Shown: piece after piece, positions 42,901 to 52,967 of the stretch
Numbering within the stretch: position 1 is the first letter of the stretch
Layout: every line of letters starts with the position of its first letter
NCBI GenBank assembly: GCA_003427395.1
Contig: BFEA01000087.1
Location: 1,361,653-1,414,619 of the forward strand
Length of the DNA stretch: 52,967 nucleotides
Reading direction: 5' to 3'
Source: Chara braunii
Taxonomy: Eukaryota; Streptophyta; Charophyceae; Charales; Characeae
The notes under the pieces: model-generated
What the model saw: only the letters and a program-made list of their open reading frames with translations
Told to the model about the DNA's origin: nothing
The model's database searches: none
Translations under genes and position numbers: made by a program

Positions 42901-43943
42901 CGCCTTCTGAGCCAAAATAGCGGAGATTGTTTCGGGCTGCCAGTCCATAATGAGTATAAATTGTTTCTCCGGGTCAGGCCGAATCAGAATAGGCATTGTG
43001 GCCAAAAATTCCTTTAAGGTGGCAAATGCCCATTCACACTCGGCGTCCCAACTTAGCGGCTGGTCCTTCTGTAGAAAATTCGTTAGGCGCCGTGCGATTG
43101 CTGCAAATCCCTTGATAAATCGGCGGCAGTATGAGGCCAACCCTAAAAAGGCCCGGACCTGCGTCAACGACGTGGGCGCGGGGGCATCCCGAACAACCGC
43201 GACGTTTCTCGAATCCGGTCGTAAGCCTCCCCGGGTCACCACGTATCCCAGGAACGAGATTTCCGAAAGGAAAAACTCACTTTTTTCCAACGCAATCCTG
43301 AATCCAGCATCCTGCAGCGAATCGACCCATTTTTCTTCGGAACTAAGAAAAATGCGAATGCGGCAGTATTGATGCAAATGCGAATCGACCCATTTTTCTT
43401 CGGAACTAAGACCACAGGGAACGACCAAGGTCCGGTCGCTGGTTCGATCCATCCGTTAGCCTCGAATTCTCTGATTCTTTGCAATGTCACTTTTCGTTTC
43501 GCGAGAGAATATCGGTATGGCTTGCAATGGATCGGCGGGTGTGTTCCAGTTTGAATTTTGTGTCGAATGACTAAGGACAGTCCGATATCCGTATCTGTTA
43601 CGCTGATCACCCCTTGGTATTCAGTCAGAATATCCGCAATCAATCGATGAGTTTCATTGGGTACATACCGAGGCACGTGTTGCTCGTATGGTTGTCCGTG
43701 TAGGGTAACTGTCACGTGCTTCGTGCCCAGTCTGTGGCTGCTCTCCGCAGGGGGAGCAGAGATGAATGAGTTATCCGACCGCCCGGAAAACACGGTTGCG
43801 ACCATCTGAGCATCTTCCTCTCGGATGGCCACGTGTTCTTTTGGGGTCACGCCATCACATATATCCTGCCAGCACACTGGTTTCCCAACGATTTTAATCT
43901 GGAGCTCGTAGGGTGTAGAGTCGTCGCGCCCAAGGGGCTCCAA
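42886..43943 (-). pseudogene. Reverse transcriptase remnant with the catalytic core deleted
   Basis: The N-terminal part is clear (KPYRYSLAKRK, IREFEANGWIEPATGPWSFP, VVLVPKKNGSIRICIN), as is the thumb/connection part (LQDAGFRIALEKSEFF, FLGYVVTRGGLRPD, VRAFLGLASYCRRFIKGFA). Between them the palm with the YxDD motif is absent. At the joint a 31-bp sequence occurs twice (43317-43347 and 43380-43410, 63-bp period), encoding VPKKNGSIR in one frame and SSEEKWVDS in another. The element cannot make active RT. Confidence 0.85.
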
Positions 43944-44407
43944 AGCACCGCTTTCAGCCCTCTGCCGTAATAATCACACCTCCTTTTCGGAAGACAGCAA
44001 GGAACGAGGTAGCCCTGTGATGTCACAAAATGCTCCCTTGTCTCTATATCTCAAGAGAAGCGGGGCATTGGCCTCGTAGAGGGTCCGAGGGGGTTCCAAA
44101 GAGTCGAGCATCCGGGATATTTGTACGAGTGGTTCCCCTAAGATTAGCGTGCACGTTCGTTGTAGATTTCTTTCTGTAAGGATGAACGTTTTCATGGTCT
44201 TTTGTCAGATTGGGTAATGAATTCGTTGTCGAGCCATATCCTGTATTACAGGATCGACTTTATCTTCGTTGTCGGAGTCCCTTGATAGTTTCAGTTCCTT
44301 TCCCCTTCGATTCAACTCGCGGATCGGTTCCTTCCAGGTGATCACCCGGAGGGGTCCTTTGGTTCCAGACGGGGGTTTCTGGGTCGAGGGCGGTGTGGTC
44401 CAAAGAG

Positions 44408-44983
44408 TCAACCACATCGGAATAACGTATGGTTTACCCCCGTGTTTCGAAGGATGACGGATTGCCTCTCAAAATCCAGGTTGGCTCGCAATGCTGTGAG
44501 GGCCGGTAATCCCAGAAGGATATCGTAGGTGTTTACATCCAGTACTATCACGTCTCCTAGTGCGTTGACTTTTCCCAATCGAAATGCGACGTTCGTCATT
44601 TTTTCTACAACTTTGATTTTCTCTTCGTCCGCTGAGACGAGATGATGTCCTTCTGTCAAGGTGATGAAATCCTTCCTTCTTCCCCCCCGTTCTACGACTC
44701 TCAACGAGATAGCCAGAACCGCAGCTCCCGGATCGATGACAGCAATGTAGGGGACTCCCCATACCTCGATATCACATTCCGCTGATTTCCACGGAATGGC
44801 TTTGATTCGTAAGAAATTATCGTCATTTTGAATTATTCCTAATCGTATCGGGTCCGAGGTACTAGGAACGTCCGGCCCGTCTTCGAGCGGCTGACTTGGC
44901 AAGAGCGAATCATTTTTTGTTTGCCTTGCAATGCTGCAGCATGCGCTTATTGGCTTGCTCCGATATGGACCGCAAGTGTCCAA
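44408..44983 (-). pseudogene. Aspartic protease domain of the Ty3/gypsy polyprotein
   Basis: 191 codons. The presumed active-site motif is IDPGAAV, where D[ST]GA is expected, so the Thr/Ser is replaced by Pro. A flap-like region and a hydrophobic VIVLDVNTYDILLGLPAL segment follow; the latter is close to the ILG[LM] motif that ends retroviral-type proteases. Two smaller frames (44417-44205 and 44195-43974) connect it to RT. Confidence 0.65.
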
Positions 44984-45128
44984 TAGGCAAAGGAATTCGG
45001 TGATCTAGGGCTCTGACGATGGCAGCACATCGATCTCCAGTAATGAAGGTGGGGCCGCTCGACTCCATTTCTCTCGAAGAAGGTCTCCATTCGGCCATCT
45101 CACGCTATTCATTGGCGAGTCGGATGGT

Positions 45129-46325
45129 TTAGATCATTCCCAATCCTGGGTAACCTAATGCAACGTATTGGTCGAGAGGGATAAGTTCTGCAACTTCTTC
45201 AGTGGTGGCTATTGCACTCCCTCCTCCTTCCATCTCTTCAATCTTCGTGCCCACCCTCCCTGACCCATTGGCCACGGGCGCAGCGACGACAGGGGCGGTT
45301 CCAACTCGAGCTTGTGCAGGTCGGAGTGGACAGTCTCGGGCTATGTGGCCCGGCTGGTGACACGTGTAACAGACGCTCATATTAGCCGCCGCTCCGCCTA
45401 TGGCCTGAGCGAGGGCGATTCCTGGCGCCCCTGGGGCGGCTCTGACGGTATAGTTCCAGTATGGCATTCGATTCGCTCGGTCTTGTCGAGGAGTTCGGGG
45501 AGGGAGCAGAGGCGGCCATAACAGGCACAAGCAATCTCGTAGTTGTCTCTGGTACTGGCCTCTTGGTTGCAATTTGTTTTAGATAGGTGACAGACCCAAA
45601 GATGAAGCCCATGTTTTCAAATGTGTTTTAAAGTGCAGCTAACTCGCCCTTCGCTTTGGCCAGTTCTGAGGAATCCCCTTCCCTGGGGTAATCCTCTTCT
45701 TCTAAAAAACTAGCAGCAAATTTTCGTTCCATCTCTTCCGCCACAGTCATGATCTGTTGCAGGGTATGATTGATCGGGGAGAATTGTTTCCACAATTTCA
45801 CCCTCATTGTCCGGCTACGGAGCTCGTCGATGAATAGGTTTCTCCCGACCTCTTCCGCTCTCTATGTTTTGACGAACATCCTATAAAACCTATTTTACGG
45901 TATTCAGTAACGGATTTGAGTGGTTTCTGAACCCGAGATTTGATCATGAAAAGGGCCTGCTCCGGATGGATATAGTCGAATNGGTTTAGGAAATCCCGCT
46001 CGAAGGTCGGGAGATCCACCCAAACGTAAGTGTTAAACCAGTGGTGCCCATCCCCTCCCAACCTGGCGAGGATGTTGATTCGAGCCTCATCATTGTCATA
46101 TTGTTACGCGCGCAATGTGGCCAGCCATGCTCCGGTTAGGTGATGTGCAGGGTCGAAAAGATACAAATCAGGTGGAGCCACCGATGCGCGAGCTCGGAGT
46201 GGTGGCACGGGAATAGGTACCCCACCTAGTTGTATATTAGTGTTTTGCGCTGGATTGGCGTTCATGTTGGCATCCCGCCGACCCGCCGACCTACTCCGGG
46301 TCAATATTGGGTCACGTCTAAGCAT
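45129..46325 (-). pseudogene. gag remnant with CCHC zinc knuckle
   Basis: The ATG at 46325 lies 90 nt after the PBS. The first frame is cut by a TAA at 46106-46104. The same frame continues into a capsid-like segment (WVDLPTFERDFLN, HPEQALFMIKSRVQK). A frameshift near 45880 follows, then a helical stretch (RVKLWKQFSPINH, EEMERKF), another stop, and a Pro/Ser-rich part. The zinc knuckle CYTCHQPGHIARDC (CX2CX4HX4C) is at about 45380-45335. One ambiguous base is present at 45982. Confidence 0.75.
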
Positions 46326-46414
46326 GTTCCTTTGCCTAGGTCGCCCTCCGTTCGCCAGGTCGCTTCAACTAGCGGGCCTATCCGCTTGTCAATCCGTGAG
46401 CTTGCCACGTGCCA

Positions 46415-46426
46415 GCTCCGATACCA
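46415..46426 (-). promoter_or_regulatory. Primer-binding site, initiator Met-tRNA type
   Basis: The minus strand reads TGGTATCGGAGC, one base away from the usual TGGTATCAGAGC complementary to plant initiator tRNA-Met. It touches the 5' LTR directly. Confidence 0.88.
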
Positions 46427-49127
46427 ACCTCACGCCCAGCGCGACTTCCTGATCGGAGTGGGATGGGGGCCCGAAAGTGCGAAAAGGGGGTGTGCCAAGG
46501 ATTTTAGGGTAGTGGGGGTGGAGTTCCAGGTCGGAACTGAAATCTCCTGTGGTAGGTCTCAAGGATAGTTGCGCAAGATAGCAATCGTCGGTCGCGTTTG
46601 GCTTTTATGCCTTGGGGGATGTCATCGCCATCCCTGCCATCCTTGCGAGTTTCGTTGTCGGGGCCAGACTCTTATTTGGTGAGCCGGCGGAACACTATGC
46701 GTGTCTCGTTGACTAATTAACCACTGGCATCGCTCATGAGAAGCCTCGGCGTCGGATGGAGCGGGCCTCGGGCGTAGGCTGTGTGCTAGTTGCTCGGCCT
46801 CATTCCAGGTTCGTCGAACGAACCCCGCGGCTCGATACTCGTTGTCCTGCTGACACTTGGAGCACGGGGTTCGAGGCCAGTCGGGGCGAGCGCGTGCCAC
46901 GAGGCCGCTGTCAGGCAGTGAAAGGGTAATGCGAGACGATAGGGAAGGAAGTCGGTCTCAATGATAACTATACCAGGTTCGGCGATGACGTGGCTCGCGT
47001 GTGAGCTGCGGAATTGGGAGGGAAAAAGGATCGCGCTTAAGGCTCGTTCAATGTCCGACTCACAGACACGTTCGTTTCCAGTCGGAAAGGGGAATTTCAG
47101 AGAGTTGGGTCTGGGTCGTGCGAGAAGACAGGCATTTTTCCACTCCCAGTATTCTCGAAACCGTTGATGTCTCAGACTTTCCCGATCCGTGACGTGGAAA
47201 GGGAGTCCCATTATCCATGCTGTCAGAAATTTGCGAGTTTAGACATGGATTCGGGCGTGGGTCTTGCAGATACGCGTGTAGGCGACGCCCTGTCCGGTCG
47301 AGCCTACACGTCTGTGCACGAGGCCACGTTCGCAATCGGCTGGATTGGATCGACTGGCTATCCTTTGGGGTGATCATCTAATCGGTCGACATGCCAGCCA
47401 AACACGTGACACTTAGCGTGTCAAGAAACAAACATCAGGAGGGTGATCAGAGGGAAATCGCACAATGTGATTTGATTCAGCATACCTCATCCATGACCGC
47501 CGAGTTTTCGTTAGACCTTCCTGTCAATCCAAAAAAAAGGAACGGGGAGATGACATGCATATATGCGATCCGACAGAGATAGTATCAATAATCCGGTGAT
47601 TGGTCCGTCCGATAGCTTAGTTTCGAAGACGCATTTCCCCAATACTCATGCATTAATCGAACTCNAGGGCAAGCATAAATGAGCGATCAACAAAGGTTCA
47701 TGCATCAAGNCGAAGAAGATCACATCATCATAACCNAAGCTCNCCGAGGTCATGCGCAGACAATCGTCGTACCCGATCTCAACATACTGCACTAAAACAA
47801 GAATGAGGAGAGAAACTCAAACCGATCACTGAGAAAAAAAACAACCCAAAGATATTCATGAGCAAAAGAGGGCCGGCGCCACTTGAGAAAGTGAAGAAAT
47901 TTGAATTAAGCTAGCATCCAAAGATTGCGGGAGGAGGGGTGAGAGAAGCGTGCGAGTTCATTCCACACACACATCATAAACAAAAAATCCGAGACGATTC
48001 GCAAGGAGATCCGAAATGGTCGCAACAAGATCGGCAAAGGCTGAAATAAAAAATTATACAGATGGTTAGAGAAAGGCATCGTCCCACACACATCTCTCTC
48101 CCTTTCTCTCTATGCCACGTCACCTCCGATGCGGGCAGTCCGCCGCCTCGCACCAACACCGAGTCGTCACCCCGCTTAGTCCAAGCACGCAAGCCAAGTT
48201 CGCCTGAGCGCCACAGTCCGTCGTGGCCCGCACGTCAACCCCGCCTACCCGGCACCTGCTCGTCGGGTCGCCTGACTCACTTCTGCTCACCTTTTCGACT
48301 TACTCGTTAGTCGATCCTCACTGACCGTGCTAACTTCCAAATTCATATAGAGCTAACTAATCGCGCCTGCGAAATTTATAGCGTTCATGCTTGCGCGATG
48401 AACCCGGGAATATGCCTAAGTGAGAGGGAGGGGAAGAGAAGGAAGTGCCTACGCCTGCATGGCCAAGCCACAGCGTGGGGGACGCAGCCACACTCCACGC
48501 ATCGATCTGGTCATGCAGTCGCTCAGACCAATTAGGGTGGAGGACGAGACGTGCACGACAGAGAGGGAGGAGGCGGGGAAACATGAGAGAATCAAGAAGA
48601 AGGAGTACAGTTACAATCGCGCCCACCAAAAATTACAGTTATACGCAGGATTAAGGGCGTGATATGGTCAGAGCCCAGTCCCCACTGCGGTGAGAGGTGC
48701 GCAAGCAAGAAGCGTGGCGCAACAAGATTTCAGAGTACCTAAATTCCTAGTCTAAATCCTATTTGCAAAAAGAAACTTCAGAAAAGACAGAAAAACAATT
48801 CCGAGAGCCCGTGGGGGCTTGACATCAGTTGAAAATTTGAAAAACGACATTCCTGCGCGCCGATCGCGCCAAAATTCCCATCTCCCACAGCAGAACAAGA
48901 AAGAAGCTATGGCAACCGTTATTTATTGCGCTTGCTAAGGCGCGGTCACCCAATCGTCTGCGCAGGACTTTCCCAGCCCCTGTCCCAAAAGCCAAAAAGA
49001 AAGGAGGGTATCCATGCAACTTCCCCAGCCGACCCATATCTCTGCACTCCACCCAACCAACCAGTTCCCAACCCCCGAAGCCGCTTCGCGCAGAAAGTCG
49101 CGCGATTACAGAAAATAGTTCGTCACC
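46427..49127 (-). repeat. 5' LTR of the Ty3/gypsy element
   Basis: Aligned with the 3' LTR over its whole length. The outer end (minus-strand start) is GGTGACGAAC instead of TGTGACAAAC. The inner end lacks the last ten or so bases present in the other LTR. Ambiguous bases occur at 47665, 47710, 47736 and 47743. No target-site duplication is seen: AAGGA precedes the 3' LTR end at 36248-36252 and GCCAC follows this LTR. Confidence 0.86.
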
Positions 49128-49284
49128 GCCACCAGTACTTGGCCCAGCTATCGGCCGCCGAAAAAAAAAAGAAAGGAGTGGAAACGTTTCTAGTTGGATG
49201 AATTTGGGCGCTCCTGTATCCCGTACGTTTCCTAAAATCGTGGCGTGTTAACGGGCACGACTCTAGGAAGTACTGGTGGTTTAA

Positions 49285-49831
49285 GGGTTGGACCCCACAG
49301 GAAAAAGGATGGAGAAACTGGCCGACCAAAAAAAACGGGCAAAGAAATTTGGAAAGCTGGAAAGCAGTTTCGCGGGGACCCCACCCGGAGGACCAAATGC
49401 GCTTGGAAAACCCTTTGGAAATCAGTTGTCATGAGCCAATTGTTGCCTGTCTCCGAGGGCACTCATTTGTTTTGTTCTTTTTTTCTTTGTTTTTCCTTTT
49501 TTTTTATTGTGGCAGCCTTCGTCGCTAGTGGCTGCTGCCTCCCGTGAGACTTTTCCGAGACTTTCCAGCAACCACATGCCCTCCCCCCTACCCTCTAGAG
49601 TTGGCACAAAATTGCGGCAAGGAATCCTCCCCTGAGACTTTTCCAAGCGGCGGACTATGCGAAAACAGAAAACGATGTTTTTCCAAGCCACAATCTTCGG
49701 TCTGTGGGGTCCCAGAAAACGGTTTGCGGGAGAAATTTCACCTTTTCCTGGACATCTGCTGCAGGCTGTGGGGTCCTGGAAACAGTTCTGTGGCAAAGTT
49801 TTTCCATTCCGCGGTCCTGTGGGTCCAACCC
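49285..49831. mobile_element. PIF/Harbinger-like non-autonomous TIR element, copy 2
   Basis: The left end GGGTTGGACCCCACAGGA and right end TCCTGTGGGTCCAACCC are inverted with one missing C. TAA flanks both sides (49282-49284 and 49832-49834), the typical Harbinger target. Internal words (GGCACAAAATTGCGGC, TGTGGGGTCC, GGAAAC, TTCCGCGG) match the copy at 34889. It is 547 bp without a credible ORF. Confidence 0.82.
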
Positions 49832-49834
49832 TAA

Positions 49835-51085
49835 ATGAAATCTTTGGAGGAGCAGAACACTATATGAAGGAGCACATACATGCCTCATGTCATAATGCAT
49901 TGCAGCAAAAAAAAACAAAGGAGGGAAAAAAAAAAAGAAATGCTTCATTATAATCAATGAACATGGCCCTTGTTGACACTCAATCAGTATCATAATGGTG
50001 CACCTGGGACAGAGTCCCACTTGTCAGCCGTCTTCCTCTCCCACCGTGGATGTTTGTATCGAGTCCTGAGGACCGGTGTGAAGAGGACCTCGGCCTACTG
50101 GATACAATAATTCAGTAGTATCGAACCCGGTCCAGTGTTTTAATGCTAACCCTGGTTTGAACCCTGAACTCGGTTGACAGCCGGATACGCCAACTTGCAT
50201 GACCGTAGTGGGGGCGAGGTCACCCATCCCTGCGTCCCCCGTGGCTGCGGATAGCCGCTTCCAAGGCTGCCAATGTGCCCGCCCTTGGGCCTCGCCAAAT
50301 ACCAAACGCGGGAGGAATAACGAGTGCATCTTTCCACAGAAACCAGACCGATTCATCCGTTTGAGCGTTTGTAAACAGATGCACTCGTGGAGGCAAGGTT
50401 CCACTTTCCCGCTTTCTCCGTTTCTGCCCATCGATCTTTGAGATCCACGGCCCAGAACGAACAATCCAGCCAAGCGGGTCTCGAACCTGGTAATCCGCCA
50501 GCGGAGGTCACCCACCCCTGCTTCCCGCCGCCGACGCCCCGAACATTATTGTACCGCCTGATTGTCTATTAGGGATTCGAACTCATCCGCTGCTTATTAA
50601 CAATTACAGCTGGATCACGCTTTAGCCTCTTTTTCGTCCATGGGGCTCGCTCCACTGCTCACCATATGTATGCAAAAAAGACAAAAAGTGTGGAGGTGTA
50701 TGTTTCCATTTTGTAGGGAAAGATTCGTTCTCATTTTGCACATGCCTCGTGATTCCCCACCGCTGCCTACCGGCGCAGGTGTCTGGGCGGATGCGCTGGG
50801 TGCCGCTGTCCTTGGGGCCGGAAAAAGACACGAGAAAAGACAAAAAAGTTCAGAAAAAATAATAATAACAATGATCGCTCCTACCGGGTGTCCCCCACTG
50901 GGGGTTCCCTGAAGGCAATAAGGCCACCCTGGGCTGAAAAGGCCATACCCTGTGTCAGATTAGACACAAAGATTGAATTTACCTGGGCTGGTTAGTCCCA
51001 TGGTAATACCTCAAGGCCATCGTCCTTTTATAGTTTTTTAAAAAAAGGATTTTTTTTTTTTTGAAAGGGAGGCGCAGCTACTGGC
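49835..51085. other. Intergenic DNA with tRNA-like fragments
   Basis: Several B-box-like words occur on the minus strand (GGGTTCGATAC near 50120, GGTTCGAGACC near 50488, GAGTTCGAATCC near 50580). Two related GGTCACCCAYCCCTGC phrases stand near 50217 and 50505, so decayed SINEs and a local duplication are likely. A family B copy is at 50641-50760. No gene is supported. Confidence 0.5.
50641..50760 (+). mobile_element. Short dispersed element, family B
   Basis: Body words AAAAAGACAAAAAGTGTGGAGG, TTTCCATTTTG and AGATTCGTTCTCATTTTGCACAT match the other copies. The ends are diverged. Confidence 0.65.
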
Positions 51086-51132
51086 AAAATGCTGACCCCC
51101 CAGAAAAAAAAAAAAAAAAATGCTGACCCCCA
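51086..51132. mobile_element. Poly(A) insertion flanked by a direct repeat of 11-15 bp
   Basis: AAAATGCTGACCCCC (51086-51100) is followed by CAG and 17 A, then TGCTGACCCCC again (51121-51131). Because the inserted A run merges with the A of the repeat, the exact duplication length is ambiguous. Confidence 0.7.
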
Positions 51133-51269
51133 CCTGCGGCCCCATCCCATCTCTGACTACCGCTGGGGGCCAACATGATTTACCTCGTTTGTGAGGCCCT
51201 CTGCTTCCAGAGGTCCCCTCTATGTAGTCATAGGATTAGTGGTAGGAAGGTAGTGAAAGGCAAAAGTAA

Positions 51270-51365
51270 TTTTTCATTTTTTATTTTTTTTTTCATTTCA
51301 AAGAAAAGCTTCAAATAGAGGCCGGGGACCTCACAATTCAACCGCGAGTTATCCCGGCAGCCTTA
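51270..51365 (-). mobile_element. Short retroposon, family D
   Basis: Minus strand: GCGGTTGAATTGTGAGGTCCCCGGCC followed by an A-rich tail (T run at 51283-51291 on the plus strand). It matches 19580-19745 over the GGTTGAATTGTG and CCGGCC region. Confidence 0.5.
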
Positions 51366-52029
51366 GCCGGTTTCGCTGTATCAGGGCTGGAGGACAGCAG
51401 AAGAACTCATACTTCCCTCAGAGAAACTTTCTGACGATTCTGACTACTTCTCAATGATGGCTCAATACCCAATCTGAATAGTAAGTACCCCTTGTGACTC
51501 CCCTCAACCCCGGCTTCTCCCTAACTACTCTATTCTAGTGGTTAACTACCATCCTATTGCAGCACTATCCTCCAGCTAACTGCACAGGCCTACCCCAGCC
51601 TATTAAGACGACCGTTTGGAACATCTGTTCCTAGTCGCCTTGGTACTCTTCCACCCACCACCCCTGAGTGACCTCCTGCGGTCTGAACCTCGAACCGAGA
51701 TACCCTGGTTCATTATTACTAGTCCCACTCCCTCCTTTCTTGCTAAGCAGCTATATTCCCAACGGTCCTAGCCAGTCAGCCACTTGAAAAGTACAAGCCC
51801 CCGGGTGGTATGTACTCCTGCCAGCTGGTTACCCTTGGCCCAGGAATGCAGGAACCACCAGAGTTGAAGCCTTGAGGCTTTCCCGCACTTGGCCTTCTTC
51901 CTCCAGTCTGCCCAAATTGCTCTTCCCAGACCTAAAAAAATAAATAAATAAATAAATAAATAAATAAATTGTGAGAAGAACAGAGTGTAGTTTTGGGAAA
52001 AAAAAAAAAAAAAAGACAGAAAGGAGAGG
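51366..52029. other. Intergenic DNA
   Basis: No gene or mobile element was recognised except an (AAAT)n tract (about 51934-51969) and an A run near 52000-52014. Confidence 0.6.
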
Positions 52030-52415
52030 GCTCATGCACCTTCCTGGGCAAGCTTGGCGCCCGCCACCTAGAGATATGTCGTTGGTCCCCCGAGTGGCAT
52101 TGAGCAGAGACTGCTGATGTTCATAGGGGGAGGGGACCGGGGGGGAGGCACAGTGACTGGCCCATCGATGAAGCTTGGTCCTGATGCTACCGGCTGACCC
52201 CTGGCCGGTATCGCCCACCTGCTGTAGCAGGTATCGCACCTGCTGGTGGGTGCAGCTCCCGCATGTTCCCTCGTTGGAGGCTTGAGCACGGTTGTGGCTG
52301 CTACGGGGTTCCCGTAATACTATAATTACAATAAAAAAGCCTGAAAGGCTGTCCTGTCCAGATTCTACAGGTAATTGAATTGGTTGAATTAACCTTAAAA
52401 AAAAAAAAAAAAAAG
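52030..52415 (+). mobile_element. SINE family C copy with poly(A) tail
   Basis: Reverse complement of 20095-20500: GGGCAAGCTTGGCGCCCG, CACCTAGAGATA, GCATTGAGCAGAGACTGCTGATG, CTACCGGCTGACCCCTGGCC, GCTACGGGGTTCCCG and CCTGTCCAGA occur in the same order. It ends in an A run at 52397-52414. The tRNA-like head is missing. Confidence 0.8.
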
Positions 52416-52584
52416 CATGGCAACAGTGACCATACACTGCCTACAATAAATAAATAAAATAAAAATAAAAATACATTGCCTACAGCGTACACTGCGGCCA
52501 GACCGTGCCCCTAGTTATTTGTACACGTCAGGAGCTAGATTCCCACCTCTGATTGGAAGATCTTGCTGCACTGCTTACGACTGT

Positions 52585-52700
52585 GGGCCACTTAGTGTCC
52601 TTTTCCACAAAAGACAAACAATATGGCGGTGCATCTTTCCATGCTCTAGGGGAAGATTCGTTCTCGTTTTGCACATTTGGAGAGTGGCTGAGGGAGGCCC
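52585..52700 (+). mobile_element. Short TIR-like element, family B
   Basis: Ends GGGCCACTTAGTG and GGGAGGCCC, with the shared body ACAAAAGACAAACAATATGG, TTTCCATGCTCT and AGATTCGTTCTCGTTTTG. No clear target duplication (TGT versus TTT). Confidence 0.65.
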
Positions 52701-52865
52701 TTTGCTGCAGTCCTGCGGCGCCACATGGCATTTTAACTGGCGCACGTGCGGCCGGAGCTGGACACTTGCCGACAAACAAAGGGATTTTTTGTCTTTTTTT
52801 CTTCGTCGAGGAATCAAACAGGTAGACCTCACAGTGCAATAAGAAAAAATAAAAGAAAATAACCT

Positions 52866-52967
52866 TTTTTTTTTTTTTTTGTGAAAAGGCTGATTTTTTG
52901 AAGCCCAACCAATTCAATTACCTGTCAAATCTGGACAGGACAGCCTTTCAGGCATTTTTTATTGTCT
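52866..52967 (-). mobile_element. SINE family C copy, cut by the window end
   Basis: A T run, then AAGCCCAACCAATTCAATTA, CCTGTCAAATCTGGACAGGA and CCTTTCAGGC, as in 20088-20180. Only the 3' part lies in the window. Confidence 0.75.

Overview
The window is a repeat-rich, intron-rich nuclear segment from a green-lineage eukaryote. Three things point there: two retrocopies of U6 snRNA, one of which keeps the plant-type 3' region; a host gene that reads as a plant-type (TOM2A-like) tetraspanin; and a Ty3/gypsy element primed by initiator Met-tRNA. Long microsatellites, very long introns and many small retroposons suggest a streptophyte alga such as Chara. That last step is inference, not something the sequence proves.

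Host genes. One minus-strand tetraspanin gene can be assembled from five exons spread over about 22 kb: 29803-29244 (TM1 plus a very long first extracellular loop), 13290-13191 (TM2), 12338-12180 (TM3), 10574-10470 (short second loop and first half of TM4) and 7666-7457 (rest of TM4, tail and stop). The splice sites keep the frame, although the exon 2/exon 3 junction has more than one solution. Intron 1 is about 16 kb. Downstream on the same strand lie a possible terminal exon of an unidentified gene (1949-1157) and a weak coding fragment (5268-5455).

Intron 1 (13.3-29.2 kb) is packed with mobile DNA: U6 retropseudogenes with poly(A) tails and target-site duplications, tRNA-derived SINEs, a TA-target MITE family (one copy nested inside the A box of a SINE), minisatellites, and a cluster at 25.2-26.1 kb built from a short repeat that carries hammerhead ribozyme motifs. 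One of these, on the minus strand at 26075-26016, has every core nucleotide and three paired stems, and lies in the sense direction of the tetraspanin transcript. A second copy shows a compensatory base-pair change in stem II. This is the most striking signal in the window. Six or so bare poly(A)/poly(T) tracts flanked by short direct repeats are also found and look like tail-only retroinsertions.

Right part (36.2-49.1 kb). A degenerate Ty3/gypsy LTR retrotransposon lies on the minus strand with about 2.7-kb LTRs, a PBS, and decayed gag, protease, RT, RNase H and integrase. It carries a Cys-rich PHD-like segment between RNase H and integrase, and an unrecognised accessory coding region between pol and the 3' LTR. 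It has lost the RT catalytic core and the integrase D and E motifs. Two PIF/Harbinger-like TIR elements lie on either side (34.9 and 49.3 kb). The rest is SINE remnants, microsatellites and unassigned intergenic DNA.
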